Assembly (NCBI GenBank): GCA_033762715.1
Contig: JANRLL010000012.1
Span: 62,001-126,000 of the forward strand
Source: JANRLL01 sp033762715
GTDB taxonomy: Bacteria > Pseudomonadota > Alphaproteobacteria > Rickettsiales > SXRF01
Direction: 5' to 3'
Length of the DNA stretch: 64,000 bases
Of the stretch, positions 43,012 to 52,061 are shown piece by piece. The notes below the pieces were generated by a model that made no database searches, was not told where the DNA came from, and saw only the letters and a list, made by a program, of their open reading frames with translations. Position 1 is the stretch's first letter. The number at the start of each line of letters is the position of its first letter. The position numbers and the translations under genes are program-made.

Positions 43012-43972
43012 ACAGCGGGTGATTATCGCGCACCAGCTTCTTCAGCCGCTCACCTACCACATGCGTATAAATCTGCGTGGTGGAAATATCGGCATGCCCC
43101 AGCAGTTCCTGAATCACGCGTAAATCGGCACCGCCTTCGAGCAGATGGCTGGCAAAGCTATGACGCAGCGCATGCGGTGAAATTTTTTCCGGATCGATCC
43201 CCACTTCCAACGCCAATTCTTTGAGCATCACGCCGAATTGCTGGCGCGTGACATAGCCTTGCGCACGGTGATAGGGAAAGAGGTAAGGCGAGGCTTTTTC
43301 GCCTTTGATAAAAATATGCCGCACCGCCAGATAACGCGACAACGCCTCGCGCGCACGCTGATTAATCGGCGTAAGGCGCTCTTTGTTACCCTTGCCTTGA
43401 ATCAGCAAAAAATCCACCTGCACCTGATGCTCGCCTTCTTTCACCTGTAAGGCCGAAAGCTTGAGCGATACTAATTCGGAAACACGAAGCCCCGCTCCAT
43501 ACATCAACTCCAGCATCGCCTGCATGCGAATGGCGGTGGGGGTGTCGTCTTCGTAAGCGGCATGAATCAGCGCTTTAATATCTTCCATCGTTAAGGTTTT
43601 GGGCAGGCGCTTAGCGCGTTTCGGAGTTTCCAGCGTGGCGGTGGGGTTATCGTTGCGTAGTTTTTCACTATACAAAAAGGCGAAAAGTTGGCGAAGCGCC
43701 GAAAGCTTGCGCGCAGCCGTTTGCGGTGACAGCCCTTGACCCGCCAACAGGCTTAGAAACTGCTCCAGCTGCGGACGTTCCACCGAAAGCAAAGCCTCTG
43801 ACCGCTTGGCTAAAAAACCCAGAAAATCGGTTAAATCACGCTGATACGCCGAAAGCGTATTGACCGATGATGCACGCTCAGCTGCCATCATTTCCAAAAA
43901 CTGCTCTATCAGCCGGCCATCCTCACCCGCATGGGGCCCAGACGATCCAGAAGGAGGCACCGATTTACGCAT
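42998..43972 (-). CDS. xerD: Tyrosine recombinase XerD
   Basis: Site-specific recombinase resolving chromosome dimers at dif with XerC. 324 residues. The N-terminal SAM-like domain has ASSVNTLSAYQRDLTDFLGF. Catalytic residues: Arg in GAGLRVSELVSL, Lys on the beta-hairpin near QGKGNKERL, His-x-x-Arg in SPHALRHSFASHLLEGG, His in LLGHADISTT and Tyr in QIYTHV. The start overlaps the stop of a small membrane-protein gene by 1 nt (TAATG). No integrase-type attachment sites are near, so it is the housekeeping enzyme. Confidence 0.94.
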   Translation of the reverse strand: MRKSVPPSGSSGPHAGEDGRLIEQFLEMMAAERASSVNTLSAYQRDLTDFLGFLAKRSEALLSVERPQLEQFLSLLAGQGLSPQTAARKLSALRQLFAFLYSEKLRNDNPTATLETPKRAKRLPKTLTMEDIKALIHAAYEDDTPTAIRMQAMLELMYGAGLRVSELVSLKLSALQVKEGEHQVQVDFLLIQGKGNKERLTPINQRAREALSRYLAVRHIFIKGEKASPYLFPYHRAQGYVTRQQFGVMLKELALEVGIDPEKISPHALRHSFASHLLEGGADLRVIQELLGHADISTTQIYTHVVGERLKKLVRDNHPLSKKS

Positions 43973-44121
43973 TAGGGCGCGCTAGGAGGACTTATTTCTT
44001 TCTCAACGGGTTGGCTGGGTGCTGGCAAATCGAGCATCATCACGCCGCCAATAGCCACCGCTGCCGCCAAAAACACGAGTACAAGCAGTAAAGGTAGAAT
44101 ACGTTTTCGCTTTTGTTGCAT
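43972..44121 (-). CDS. 49-aa single-pass membrane microprotein coupled to xerD
   Basis: Starts MQQKRKRILPLLLVLVFLAA: basic N-terminus, one hydrophobic helix to about residue 29, then a Pro/Ser-rich tail ending in PPSAP. AAGGAA lies about 11 nt before the ATG. The stop overlaps the xerD ATG as TAATG, so translation is coupled. Divergent from aroK across 69 bp. Family not recognised; it is a plausible short gene rather than a certainty. Confidence 0.66.
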   Translation of the reverse strand: MQQKRKRILPLLLVLVFLAAAVAIGGVMMLDLPAPSQPVEKEISPPSAP

Positions 44122-44190
44122 TATTCACCAATTCCTTTAAGTTTCTGACGGGTAGAATCGTAATCACTGGATTAGATATTACAAGGAAAA

Positions 44191-44733
44191 ATGACAGAAT
44201 TGGCTTATACACCTATCCACCTGACTAAACCGGTGGTGCTGGTCGGCTTGATGGGCGCCGGCAAATCGACCGTAGGCCGCAGGCTGGCAAGCAACCTGGG
44301 TGTGGCTTTCATCGATTCCGATCAGGAGATTGTCGAAGCAGCTGGTTGCAGTATTTCTGATATTTTCGAGTTATACGGCGAAACTATTTTCCGCGATCTC
44401 GAACAACGCATCTTGCTGCGCTTACTCAGCAGCCAACCGGCCGTGATCGCAACCGGTGGCGGCGCGTTCATTCAACCGGTCATTCGCGAAGCGGTGAAAG
44501 AAAAAGCACTGTCCGTATGGTTGAAGGCTGACCTGGATGTGCTGGTGGAACGCGTATCGCGCCGCGACACACGACCATTACTGCGCACCGGCGATAAAGG
44601 ATTGATTTTGAATAAGCTGATGGAAGAACGCTATCCCATTTACGAACAAGCCGATATCACCATCGATAGCAGCTCCGGCCCGCATGAAACCGTGGTAGAT
44701 GCGATCATCGAATCACTGCGCGAAAAGGCCTGA
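44191..44733 (+). CDS. aroK: Shikimate kinase
   Basis: Phosphorylates shikimate in aromatic amino acid synthesis. 180 residues. Walker A is VGLMGAGKSTVGRRLA; the shikimate-binding Asp is in FIDSDQEIVEAAG; GETIFRDLEQR and ATGGGAF complete the site, and the lid is RRDTRPLLR. AAGGAAAA precedes the ATG. aroB begins 2 nt after the stop, a standard pairing. Confidence 0.97.
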   Translation: MTELAYTPIHLTKPVVLVGLMGAGKSTVGRRLASNLGVAFIDSDQEIVEAAGCSISDIFELYGETIFRDLEQRILLRLLSSQPAVIATGGGAFIQPVIREAVKEKALSVWLKADLDVLVERVSRRDTRPLLRTGDKGLILNKLMEERYPIYEQADITIDSSSGPHETVVDAIIESLREKA

Positions 44734-44735
44734 GC

Positions 44736-45848
44736 ATGACCCAACAACTATCCGTCGAATTGGGTGAGCGCAGCTACACTATTGTTGTGGGCGAACATTT
44801 GCTGCCTAAAGCCGGCAGCTATTTAGCATCCGTGATCGGCAAGAATAAACAAGCTATCATCGTCACTGACGAACAGGTGGCGCGGCTCTATCTGCATCGT
44901 ATCAGCGGCGCCTTGGAAGAAGTCGGCATTCGCTCGCGCACGGTGATTATTCCCGCCGGTGAAAGCAGCAAAAGCTTAGAGCGTTTTTCAACGGTGCTGG
45001 AGACGATTTTAGAACAGCAGCCCGATCGCAGCACCCTGCTGATTGCCTTAGGCGGCGGCGTGGTTGGCGATATTACCGGCTTTGCTGCAAGCGTGCTCTT
45101 GCGCGGCTTATCCTTTGTGCAAATTCCCACCACGTTGCTGGCGCAAGTCGACAGTTCCGTGGGCGGGAAGACCGGCATTAATTCGCGCTTCGGCAAAAAT
45201 TTGATCGGCAGTTTCCATCAACCGGCTTTGGTGCTGGCCGATGTCAACACATTGGCCACCCTGCCCGTGCGCGAGCGCTTGGCCGGTTACGCCGAAATCG
45301 TGAAATACGGTCTTATCAATGACCCTGATTTTTTCAGCTGGCTGGAGATCAATGGCGCACAGGTGCTAGCCGGCAATAGCGAAGCACTCACCCATGCGGT
45401 GCTTACCAGCTGCCAAGCCAAAGCGGCTATTGTGGCTGCCGATGAGCGCGAAGGCGGAGTGCGTGCGCTGCTTAATTTAGGCCATACGTTTGGTCATGCG
45501 CTAGAAGCCGAAACCGGCTATGGCAATACGCTGCTGCATGGCGAAGCAGTCGCCATCGGCATGATGATGGCCTTTGAAGCCTCGGTGGAAATGGGATTGT
45601 GCCCGCCCGCCGATCTGGTGCGTTTGCGCGCGCATTATGAAGCTGTGGGCTTGCCGCACTCGCCGCTGCAAATTCGCGCCGATTGGGATATTGAACAGCT
45701 GATGTCGCATTTCGCCCATGATAAAAAAACCATCGCCGGCACGCTTACTTTTATTTTAGCGCGTGGCATTGGCCAATCCTTTATTGCACATGATGTCGAT
45801 AAAGACCGTATTCGCTCGATCTTACAAAGGATATGCACCCCATCATGA
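44736..45848 (+). CDS. aroB: 3-dehydroquinate synthase
   Basis: Converts DAHP to 3-dehydroquinate, NAD- and metal-dependent. 370 residues. NAD-binding ALGGGVVGDITGFAASVLLR, then VDSSVGGKTGIN and the metal-binding His residues in NLGHTFGHALE and LLHGEAVAIGM are intact. It overlaps the next gene by 16 nt. Confidence 0.97.
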   Translation: MTQQLSVELGERSYTIVVGEHLLPKAGSYLASVIGKNKQAIIVTDEQVARLYLHRISGALEEVGIRSRTVIIPAGESSKSLERFSTVLETILEQQPDRSTLLIALGGGVVGDITGFAASVLLRGLSFVQIPTTLLAQVDSSVGGKTGINSRFGKNLIGSFHQPALVLADVNTLATLPVRERLAGYAEIVKYGLINDPDFFSWLEINGAQVLAGNSEALTHAVLTSCQAKAAIVAADEREGGVRALLNLGHTFGHALEAETGYGNTLLHGEAVAIGMMMAFEASVEMGLCPPADLVRLRAHYEAVGLPHSPLQIRADWDIEQLMSHFAHDKKTIAGTLTFILARGIGQSFIAHDVDKDRIRSILQRICTPS

Positions 45849-47149
45849 TTACCGATGAAGCGATTTATTACGGCCTAGCCGTTTGCATATTACTGCTGAT
45901 CTCGGCGTTTTTCTCTGCTTCGGAGACGGCACTTACCGCAGTGAACCGCGCGCGTATTTACCAGCTAGTGATGGATGGCAACCGCCGCGCGCAAATTGTA
46001 AGCCGCCTGCGCCGCGAAAAAGAATCGCTGATCGGCGCCGTGCTGCTGGGCAATAATGCGGTCAATACCGCTGCATCAACGCTTGCAACCAGCTTTGCTA
46101 TCAGCCTGACCGGCGGCAGCGAGATGGGACTCGTTATCGTCACGCTGGTGATGACGGTACTGGTGGTGGTGTTTGCGGAAGTGCTGCCTAAAACCTACGC
46201 GATTCAAAACTCCGAGCGCACGGCACTCTTCCTTTCACCCATGCTCTCACCGATGGTGAAACTGCTGTCACCCATCACCCATACCATCCAGTTTTTCATT
46301 CGTATGCTGCTTAAAATATTTGGCATCGATATTACTAAAATGGATACGCTGGTATCGGCCACCGATGTGGTGCGCGGCACGATCGAGCTGCATCACCGCG
46401 AAGGCAAAATGATCAAGCAGGATCGCGATATGCTAGGCAGTATTTTAGACCTCAACGATATTGAGGTGAAAGATATCATGGTGCATCGCATGCAGGTGGA
46501 AACAGTCGATGCCGATTTGCCCCCAGTCGAGCTGGTCAAACGCGCCTTTTCCACCATGCATAGTCGCCTGCCCCTATGGCGCGGACAGCCCGATAATATT
46601 GTCGGTGTGCTGCATGTGAAAAACCTGATTAAAACCATTGGCGAACATGGCGATGGGCTCACCAATGAGCATATCTTACAAATCTCGACTACCCCGTGGT
46701 TTATTCCCGAAACCAGCAATTTGCGCGATCAGCTGCTTGCTTTTCGTAATAAGCGCCAGCATCTGGCTTTTGTCGTCGATGAGTATGGCGCCTGGCAGGG
46801 TGTGGTGACACTCGAAGACATCATGGAAGAAATCGTCGGTAATATCGATGACGAGCATGACGAAACCGCCAGCGATGTGCAAAAAATCGGCATTGATAAT
46901 TATTTTGTCGCCGGCAGTATGACCATTCGCGACGTGAACCGTCAGATGGAATGGAACCTGCCCGATGACGAAGCTTCTACCGTGGCCGGCCTTCTGATTC
47001 ATGAGGCGCAAACCATTCCGGCGATTGGCGAGTATGTGGATATGCATGGCTTCCGCTTCACCGTCGTCGATAAAGCAGCATCGCAAATCACACGCCTTCG
47101 CATCGAAAGATTGCCCGGCAGCCGCAATAAGGTGGACGAGGAGATGTAA
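45833..47149 (+). CDS. HlyC/CorC family transporter (CNNM-CBS-CorC)
   Basis: Integral membrane protein of 438 residues linked to Mg/Co efflux. The CNNM membrane domain comes first (FFSASETALTAVNRARIY, LLGNNAVNTAASTLATS, FAEVLPKTYAIQNSER). A CBS pair follows (VKDIMVHRMQVETVD and the AFVVDEYGAWQGVVTLEDIM stretch). The C-terminal CorC_HlyC domain ends in RLRIERLPG. It is translationally coupled to aroB; this order is kept in many alphaproteobacteria. Confidence 0.93.
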   Translation: MHPIMITDEAIYYGLAVCILLLISAFFSASETALTAVNRARIYQLVMDGNRRAQIVSRLRREKESLIGAVLLGNNAVNTAASTLATSFAISLTGGSEMGLVIVTLVMTVLVVVFAEVLPKTYAIQNSERTALFLSPMLSPMVKLLSPITHTIQFFIRMLLKIFGIDITKMDTLVSATDVVRGTIELHHREGKMIKQDRDMLGSILDLNDIEVKDIMVHRMQVETVDADLPPVELVKRAFSTMHSRLPLWRGQPDNIVGVLHVKNLIKTIGEHGDGLTNEHILQISTTPWFIPETSNLRDQLLAFRNKRQHLAFVVDEYGAWQGVVTLEDIMEEIVGNIDDEHDETASDVQKIGIDNYFVAGSMTIRDVNRQMEWNLPDDEASTVAGLLIHEAQTIPAIGEYVDMHGFRFTVVDKAASQITRLRIERLPGSRNKVDEEM

Positions 47150-47343
47150 TGACAACCGATAACGAACAGGGCTATATTGTCGAGTTCGTCACTATCGGTC
47201 GCAGCGTGAAAGTAACCGTCATTGATCCTGTGAGCTTAAAAGAAGTATCCATGATGGGTGCGCGTGGTGTAAGCAAAGACGAATTGATACGGCTCGCCGT
47301 GCGCAAAATGCATTATGTAATTGAACGAGATAAAGACAGTTAA
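47149..47343 (+). CDS. DUF6898 family small protein
   Basis: 64 residues. GYIVEFVTIGRSVKVTVIDP followed by SLKEVSMMGARG matches the short alphaproteobacterial DUF6898 family found next to penicillin-binding protein genes. The ATG sits at the end of the transporter gene, overlapping by 1 nt, and its stop overlaps the PBP1A start by 1 nt (TAATG). Role unknown; perhaps an expression adaptor or regulator, but this is not shown. Confidence 0.85.
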   Translation: MTTDNEQGYIVEFVTIGRSVKVTVIDPVSLKEVSMMGARGVSKDELIRLAVRKMHYVIERDKDS

Positions 47344-49391
47344 TGGCTAGAAAAAAATCCCAACCTCCGCGCAAGCCCCCTCGCTTGGAATCCGGCGAAC
47401 CCACCACCATCGCTGCTGCGCCGAAAAAGACACGCCGCAAAAAACCCAAGCGCAGACGCTTAAGCATTATTCCGCCCATTATCGGTAAACTTATTTTCTA
47501 TGGCGGTATGGGTGTTGCGTTGATACTGGCGTGGATTTATATCACCCTGCCTAATATCGACAACCTCAACCGCTTCAGCAAAGCTCCAAGCATTATCGTC
47601 AAAGCCGAAAACGGCCAAATCGTCGGCAGCTTCGGCGATGTGTACGGTGATTATATTCCCTATGAAGATTTGCCTGCCTCACTCGTGCATTCGATTTTAG
47701 CCACCGAAGATCGCAATTTTTTCCATCATTTCGGTATTGATCCGATTGGCCTGATCCGCGCTATGGTTGCGAATGTGCGCGCTGGCCACGTCGTGCAAGG
47801 CGGCAGCACCATCACCCAACAAGTCGCCAAAAACGTTTTCCTGACACCCGAGCGCAGCTTACTGCGTAAATTGCGCGAGATGATGCTCGCCTTCAAATTG
47901 GAAATCCGTTTTTCCAAAGAAGAAATTCTAAGTATTTATGCCAACCGCGTCTATTTAGGGGCAGGCTGTTATGGTATTGATGCGGCGGCCAAACGCTATT
48001 TCGATAAATCGGGCCGTGAACTCACCTTGTCAGAATCAGCGGTGCTTGCGGGCTTATTGAAAGCGCCGTCTAAATTCGCACCAACCAGTAATCCTGAACT
48101 GTCTAAAAAACGCGCGCAGCAAGTGCTGCTGAATATGCAAGATGCGGAGTATTTAACCGAGAAGCAGGCGCAAAGTGCGTCCGAAGCGCTGGATTCGGCG
48201 ATGACCCACCGCAATAAAAGTCCGCAAAGCAGCCTCTATTTCGCCGATTGGATTATGGAACAGCTGCAAGAATATGTGGGCAGCGTGCAGCAGGATTTAG
48301 TGGTGGTGACCACTATCAATCCCGAATGGCAGTTGCTGGCGGAAAAAGTCGTGAATGATCAGCTGACCAAACACGGCGAAACCATGAACGTATCGCAAGC
48401 CGCACTGGTTGCTATGTCGCCCGATGGCGCCGTGCGCACAATGGTGGGCGGCAAGAATTACGGCCAAAGCCAATATAACCGCGCCGCGCAATCCCTGCGC
48501 CAGCCTGGTTCGTCCTTCAAATTATTTGTCTATCTGGCTGCGCTCGAATATGGCATGCGCCCGGATAGTTTGGTGGAAGATGATCCGATTACCATTCCGA
48601 TCCCCGGCGGCAAATGGACGCCCAAAAACTATACCGGACGTTATTTAGGCACAATGCCGCTGCGCCAAGCGGTGTCGGAATCGATCAATACGGTGGCCGT
48701 GCGCGTCAGCCAGGAAACCGGCATTGATAACGTCATCGATGTAGCGCGTCGCTTAGGGGTGACGGCCAATCTCGATCCGGTGCCAAGCTTAGCGTTGGGC
48801 TCCACCGAAGTGTCGCTGCTGGAGATGACGGCTGCTTATGCGCATCTGTCGGCTAACGGCGCTATTGTTTATCCGTATGGCATTATCCAAATCGACACCT
48901 CTCAGGGCGATACGCTTTATCGCCGCCAGCCACCCCCAAGTGGTTATGTGCTGCGCCCTGACGTGGTTGGCATGATGAATGAAATGCTGATGGGCGTGAT
49001 TAATAACGGCACCGGTGGTGCAGCACGCATCGGCCGTCCGGCGGCTGGCAAAACCGGCACGACGTCGGATTATAAAGATGCGTGGTTCATGGGCTATACA
49101 CCGGATCTGACCACCGGCGTGTGGGTCGGCAATGACGATAATACCCCGATGAAAAAAGTAACGGGCGGCACATTGCCAGCACCGATCTGGCATGATTTTA
49201 TGCAAGCGGCGCTGGCCGATGTACCGGTGCGCCAAATCCCCATCCATGATGTCCCATCCCCCTTGCCTTGGCAACAAGACATGACCGCACCTGCCGATAT
49301 ACATGAGTCGCATGATGAGGACGGGGAACCAGCAGGCAACAAGCATGGCGGTGAATTGGGCCAAACTTTCTGGAACAAATTACTGCGCTAA
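47343..49391 (+). CDS. Penicillin-binding protein 1A (bifunctional)
   Basis: Peptidoglycan glycosyltransferase and transpeptidase, 682 residues, inner-membrane anchored. A basic cytoplasmic tail (KKTRRKKPKRRR) precedes one membrane helix. GT51 motifs: the catalytic Glu in ATEDRNFFHHFGIDPIG, then GGSTITQQVAKN and EILSIYANRVYLGAGCYG. Transpeptidase motifs: SSFK in RQPGSSFKLF, SIN in SESINTVAVR, KTG in AGKTGTTSDYKDAW. It lacks the long OB-fold insert of E. coli PBP1A. Last gene of the aroK-aroB operon by spacing. Confidence 0.95.
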   Translation: MARKKSQPPRKPPRLESGEPTTIAAAPKKTRRKKPKRRRLSIIPPIIGKLIFYGGMGVALILAWIYITLPNIDNLNRFSKAPSIIVKAENGQIVGSFGDVYGDYIPYEDLPASLVHSILATEDRNFFHHFGIDPIGLIRAMVANVRAGHVVQGGSTITQQVAKNVFLTPERSLLRKLREMMLAFKLEIRFSKEEILSIYANRVYLGAGCYGIDAAAKRYFDKSGRELTLSESAVLAGLLKAPSKFAPTSNPELSKKRAQQVLLNMQDAEYLTEKQAQSASEALDSAMTHRNKSPQSSLYFADWIMEQLQEYVGSVQQDLVVVTTINPEWQLLAEKVVNDQLTKHGETMNVSQAALVAMSPDGAVRTMVGGKNYGQSQYNRAAQSLRQPGSSFKLFVYLAALEYGMRPDSLVEDDPITIPIPGGKWTPKNYTGRYLGTMPLRQAVSESINTVAVRVSQETGIDNVIDVARRLGVTANLDPVPSLALGSTEVSLLEMTAAYAHLSANGAIVYPYGIIQIDTSQGDTLYRRQPPPSGYVLRPDVVGMMNEMLMGVINNGTGGAARIGRPAAGKTGTTSDYKDAWFMGYTPDLTTGVWVGNDDNTPMKKVTGGTLPAPIWHDFMQAALADVPVRQIPIHDVPSPLPWQQDMTAPADIHESHDEDGEPAGNKHGGELGQTFWNKLLR

Positions 49392-50099
49392 TCAGCCATA
49401 GCGATGCAAGTGGTCGCCATGTTCGGAGAGCCACCCTTTGGCATTGTCCATCTGCGGGCATAGCTGCTGTGTCAGGCGCCAAAACCGAGGGCTGTGATTG
49501 AGCTCGGCTAGATGCGCCACTTCATGCGCCACCACGTAATCGAGCACCTCATACGGCGCCAACACCAGCCGCCAGGAAAAGGATAAATGCCCGCGATGGG
49601 TGCAACTGCCCCAATGCGAACGCGTATCGCGCAGAACAATTTTCTTGGCCGCCACACCAATCAGAGATGCTTTGTGTTGAACCAGTTGCTCAATTTCGCG
49701 CTGTGCGTGTTTTCGTAAAAAATCTCGCACGCGACGCGCCATGAACTCAACTTCACCTGGAACTGTAATCTGGCCATCACTGGCCGTTACCACGCCACGC
49801 CCTCCGATATGTACCAGCTGATGCGGCACACCGAGCACAGGAATTATTTGGCCTGGTTCGAACGGATAAGACACAGGCACACGTTGCATTTGTGCCGCAA
49901 TCCAAGATTGTTTTTCTTCAACGAAACGTAGTCCTTGCCTGATGGTGGCATATCGGGGTAAAGTAACGCACACGAAACGATCGTGCGATTGATACCGTAT
50001 GATAATACGACGTGAAGTCGGATGCTTACGGAATAAAACAGGCAAAAGCTGGTTATCAATCGTAATGCTATATCGGGGGGATGTTAGCTTAGTGGTCAT
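49392..50099 (-). CDS. YgjP-like M48/SprT-type metallopeptidase domain protein
   Basis: 235 residues from the ATG at 50099. The YgjP (DUF45) fold has an N-terminal beta domain and the zinc motif HExxH in VVAHEVAHLAELNHSPRFW. RDTRSHWGSCTHRGHLSFSW is the second hallmark. A far longer in-frame reading to 50648 lies entirely opposite dnaG and is rejected. It starts 12 nt from the divergent dnaG start and ends against PBP1A. Confidence 0.92.
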   Translation of the reverse strand: MTTKLTSPRYSITIDNQLLPVLFRKHPTSRRIIIRYQSHDRFVCVTLPRYATIRQGLRFVEEKQSWIAAQMQRVPVSYPFEPGQIIPVLGVPHQLVHIGGRGVVTASDGQITVPGEVEFMARRVRDFLRKHAQREIEQLVQHKASLIGVAAKKIVLRDTRSHWGSCTHRGHLSFSWRLVLAPYEVLDYVVAHEVAHLAELNHSPRFWRLTQQLCPQMDNAKGWLSEHGDHLHRYG

Positions 50100-50111
50100 G
50101 ACGGATAGTAT

Positions 50112-51950
50112 ATGAAATTTCCGCCTTCTTTCATAGAACGTTTGCGCTCGCAATCGGTGATGTCTGAAATCATCGGCCGTCGCATGGCGCTCAAAAAGCA
50201 TGGCCGCGAATATCAAGGGCTTTGTCCGTTCCATAAAGAAAAATCGCCGTCTTTCACCGTCAATGATGCTAAAGGATTTTTCCATTGCTTCGGCTGCGGC
50301 GCCCATGGCGATGCCATCGAATTCATTAAGCGCCACGACCGCCTGAGCTATCCGGAAACGCTGGAAACCCTGGCACGCGAAATTGGCGTACCGATGCCGG
50401 AATTTACACCGGAAGAAAGCAAAAAAATCGAGCGCGAAAAAACGCTTATCGATGTGCTGGAAGCATCCTGCCAGTGGTTTGAGCGCCAACTGCAAGCCGC
50501 CAGCGGCGCCATTGCCTTTGACTATATTCAGGCACGCGGACTGAAACCCGAGACCATTCGCAATTTCCGCATCGGCTATGCGCCGGAAGACAAAACCGCG
50601 CTGCACCAATATTTGCTTACGGCCGGATTTAACAAAGCCCTGCAACAAGAAGCAGGCCTCATCATCGTCACCGATAACGGCAGCGTCTATGACCGTTTCC
50701 GTGGGCGCTTGGTATTTCCAATCCGCAATGCCTCCGGCAAAGTAGTTGCCTTTGGCGGCCGCTTACTTGGTGGGCAAACGGTGCAAAAAAATCTGCCTAA
50801 ATACCTCAACTCGCCGGAGACACCGCTCTTCAAAAAAGGCGAATTGCTTTATAATCTCGATCTGGCCAAACGCCCTGCCCGCGAAAATAATCTCGTGGTG
50901 GTGATGGAAGGCTATATGGATGTGGTTAGCAGCTGGCAAGGCGGTGTGAATTACGCCGTTGCAACACTGGGCACCGCCACGACCGCCGAGCATCTAAAAA
51001 TGCTGTGGCAGTTGGCCAAAGAGCCGGTGATCTGTCTCGATGGCGATGCTGCCGGTAAACGCGCCATGTTGCGCGCCGCCGAAATTGCTCTGCCTTTGCT
51101 CAAACCTGGCTATAGCTTGCGTTTTGCGCTGCTGCCTTCGGGTGAAGATCCTGACAGCTATATCCAAAAACACGGCAAGGTGAGCTTTGAGAAAATCGTG
51201 CAAAATTCGCAGCGCCTGTCGCAAACCTTGTGGGACACGTTGGTGCCGCAATATCGCCTGAATCTGCCGGAAGGTCGCGCGGCACTTGAAGATGCCTGCA
51301 AAAAACTCACCGATAAAATTACCGATCCTAACGTGCGCAGCCATTACCTGGATTATTTCCGCAAACAGCTATGGACCCGCACCACCACGACCACCAAAGG
51401 CAAAACAACCACCACGATTAAAGCCCCGCTGCGCTCGGCGATTGTGGAGCATATGGTGGTGGCGCATCATTCCGCCGCGCTTGAAACACTGACCCAGCGC
51501 CTGCTGAAACTTTTGCTGAAATTTCCGGCGCTACTGCATAAAAGCCAGGTGGAAGAGACCCTCGCCCATATCGAAATTCGCAATCACCGCTTGGATGCGC
51601 TGCGCAATACGCTGCTTTTGGCCCACACCCATAGTAATATCGATGATCGCAGCGCCGTGGTTGCTTACGTGCAGCAACAATTGCCCGACGGCTCGATGGC
51701 GCCGCTGATCGAGGGACCGCTGGGCATCGGCAAACAGGGCGACATGACCCTAGAGGATGCCTTGCATCTCTGGAACGAAACCATTTCGGCTTATGAGATC
51801 ACCCACCTGCAAGTGGAGCTCAAACAGCTGGAAGAACATATGGGTAAAACCATGGATGACGCGCATTTACAACGGCTTGTCGAGCTACAAAACGCCATCC
51901 GCAAAGCCAATTCCCGCAGTTTTGCTCCCGCCGAGAGCGACATCGCCTAG
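50112..51950 (+). CDS. dnaG: DNA primase
   Basis: Makes RNA primers at the fork. 612 residues. The zinc ribbon is CPFHKEKSPSFTVND and FHCFGCGAHGDAIEFI (CHC2 type). The TOPRIM domain has VVVMEGYMDVVSSW and ICLDGDAAGKRAMLRAAE. The C-terminal DnaB-interacting helical part is shorter and less conserved. A Thr/Lys-rich stretch with TTTTTKGKTTTTIK (about residue 433) is inserted before it. The start is near the divergent YgjP-like gene, and its promoter must overlap that gene. rpoD follows 111 nt downstream. Confidence 0.96.
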   Translation: MKFPPSFIERLRSQSVMSEIIGRRMALKKHGREYQGLCPFHKEKSPSFTVNDAKGFFHCFGCGAHGDAIEFIKRHDRLSYPETLETLAREIGVPMPEFTPEESKKIEREKTLIDVLEASCQWFERQLQAASGAIAFDYIQARGLKPETIRNFRIGYAPEDKTALHQYLLTAGFNKALQQEAGLIIVTDNGSVYDRFRGRLVFPIRNASGKVVAFGGRLLGGQTVQKNLPKYLNSPETPLFKKGELLYNLDLAKRPARENNLVVVMEGYMDVVSSWQGGVNYAVATLGTATTAEHLKMLWQLAKEPVICLDGDAAGKRAMLRAAEIALPLLKPGYSLRFALLPSGEDPDSYIQKHGKVSFEKIVQNSQRLSQTLWDTLVPQYRLNLPEGRAALEDACKKLTDKITDPNVRSHYLDYFRKQLWTRTTTTTKGKTTTTIKAPLRSAIVEHMVVAHHSAALETLTQRLLKLLLKFPALLHKSQVEETLAHIEIRNHRLDALRNTLLLAHTHSNIDDRSAVVAYVQQQLPDGSMAPLIEGPLGIGKQGDMTLEDALHLWNETISAYEITHLQVELKQLEEHMGKTMDDAHLQRLVELQNAIRKANSRSFAPAESDIA

Positions 51951-52061
51951 CTTTTTTCCGCAAAAATCCGCATTTTTCTTAATAAAGCGATTGAAAAATG
52001 CACAAAATGCCTTATTTCTAATGCGTTTATATCATTCCCCATGGGGAGGTGAGGCTGATTT

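Noticed and set aside
44003..44212. A 69-aa frame over the xerD-aroK gap
   Set aside because: It overlaps both the microprotein gene and the aroK start without a ribosome-binding site. The in-phase 49-aa frame fits better.
49392..50648. Long reading of the YgjP-like gene across dnaG
   Set aside because: The first 180 or so residues lie antisense to dnaG and have no family match. The HExxH domain begins after the ATG at 50099.
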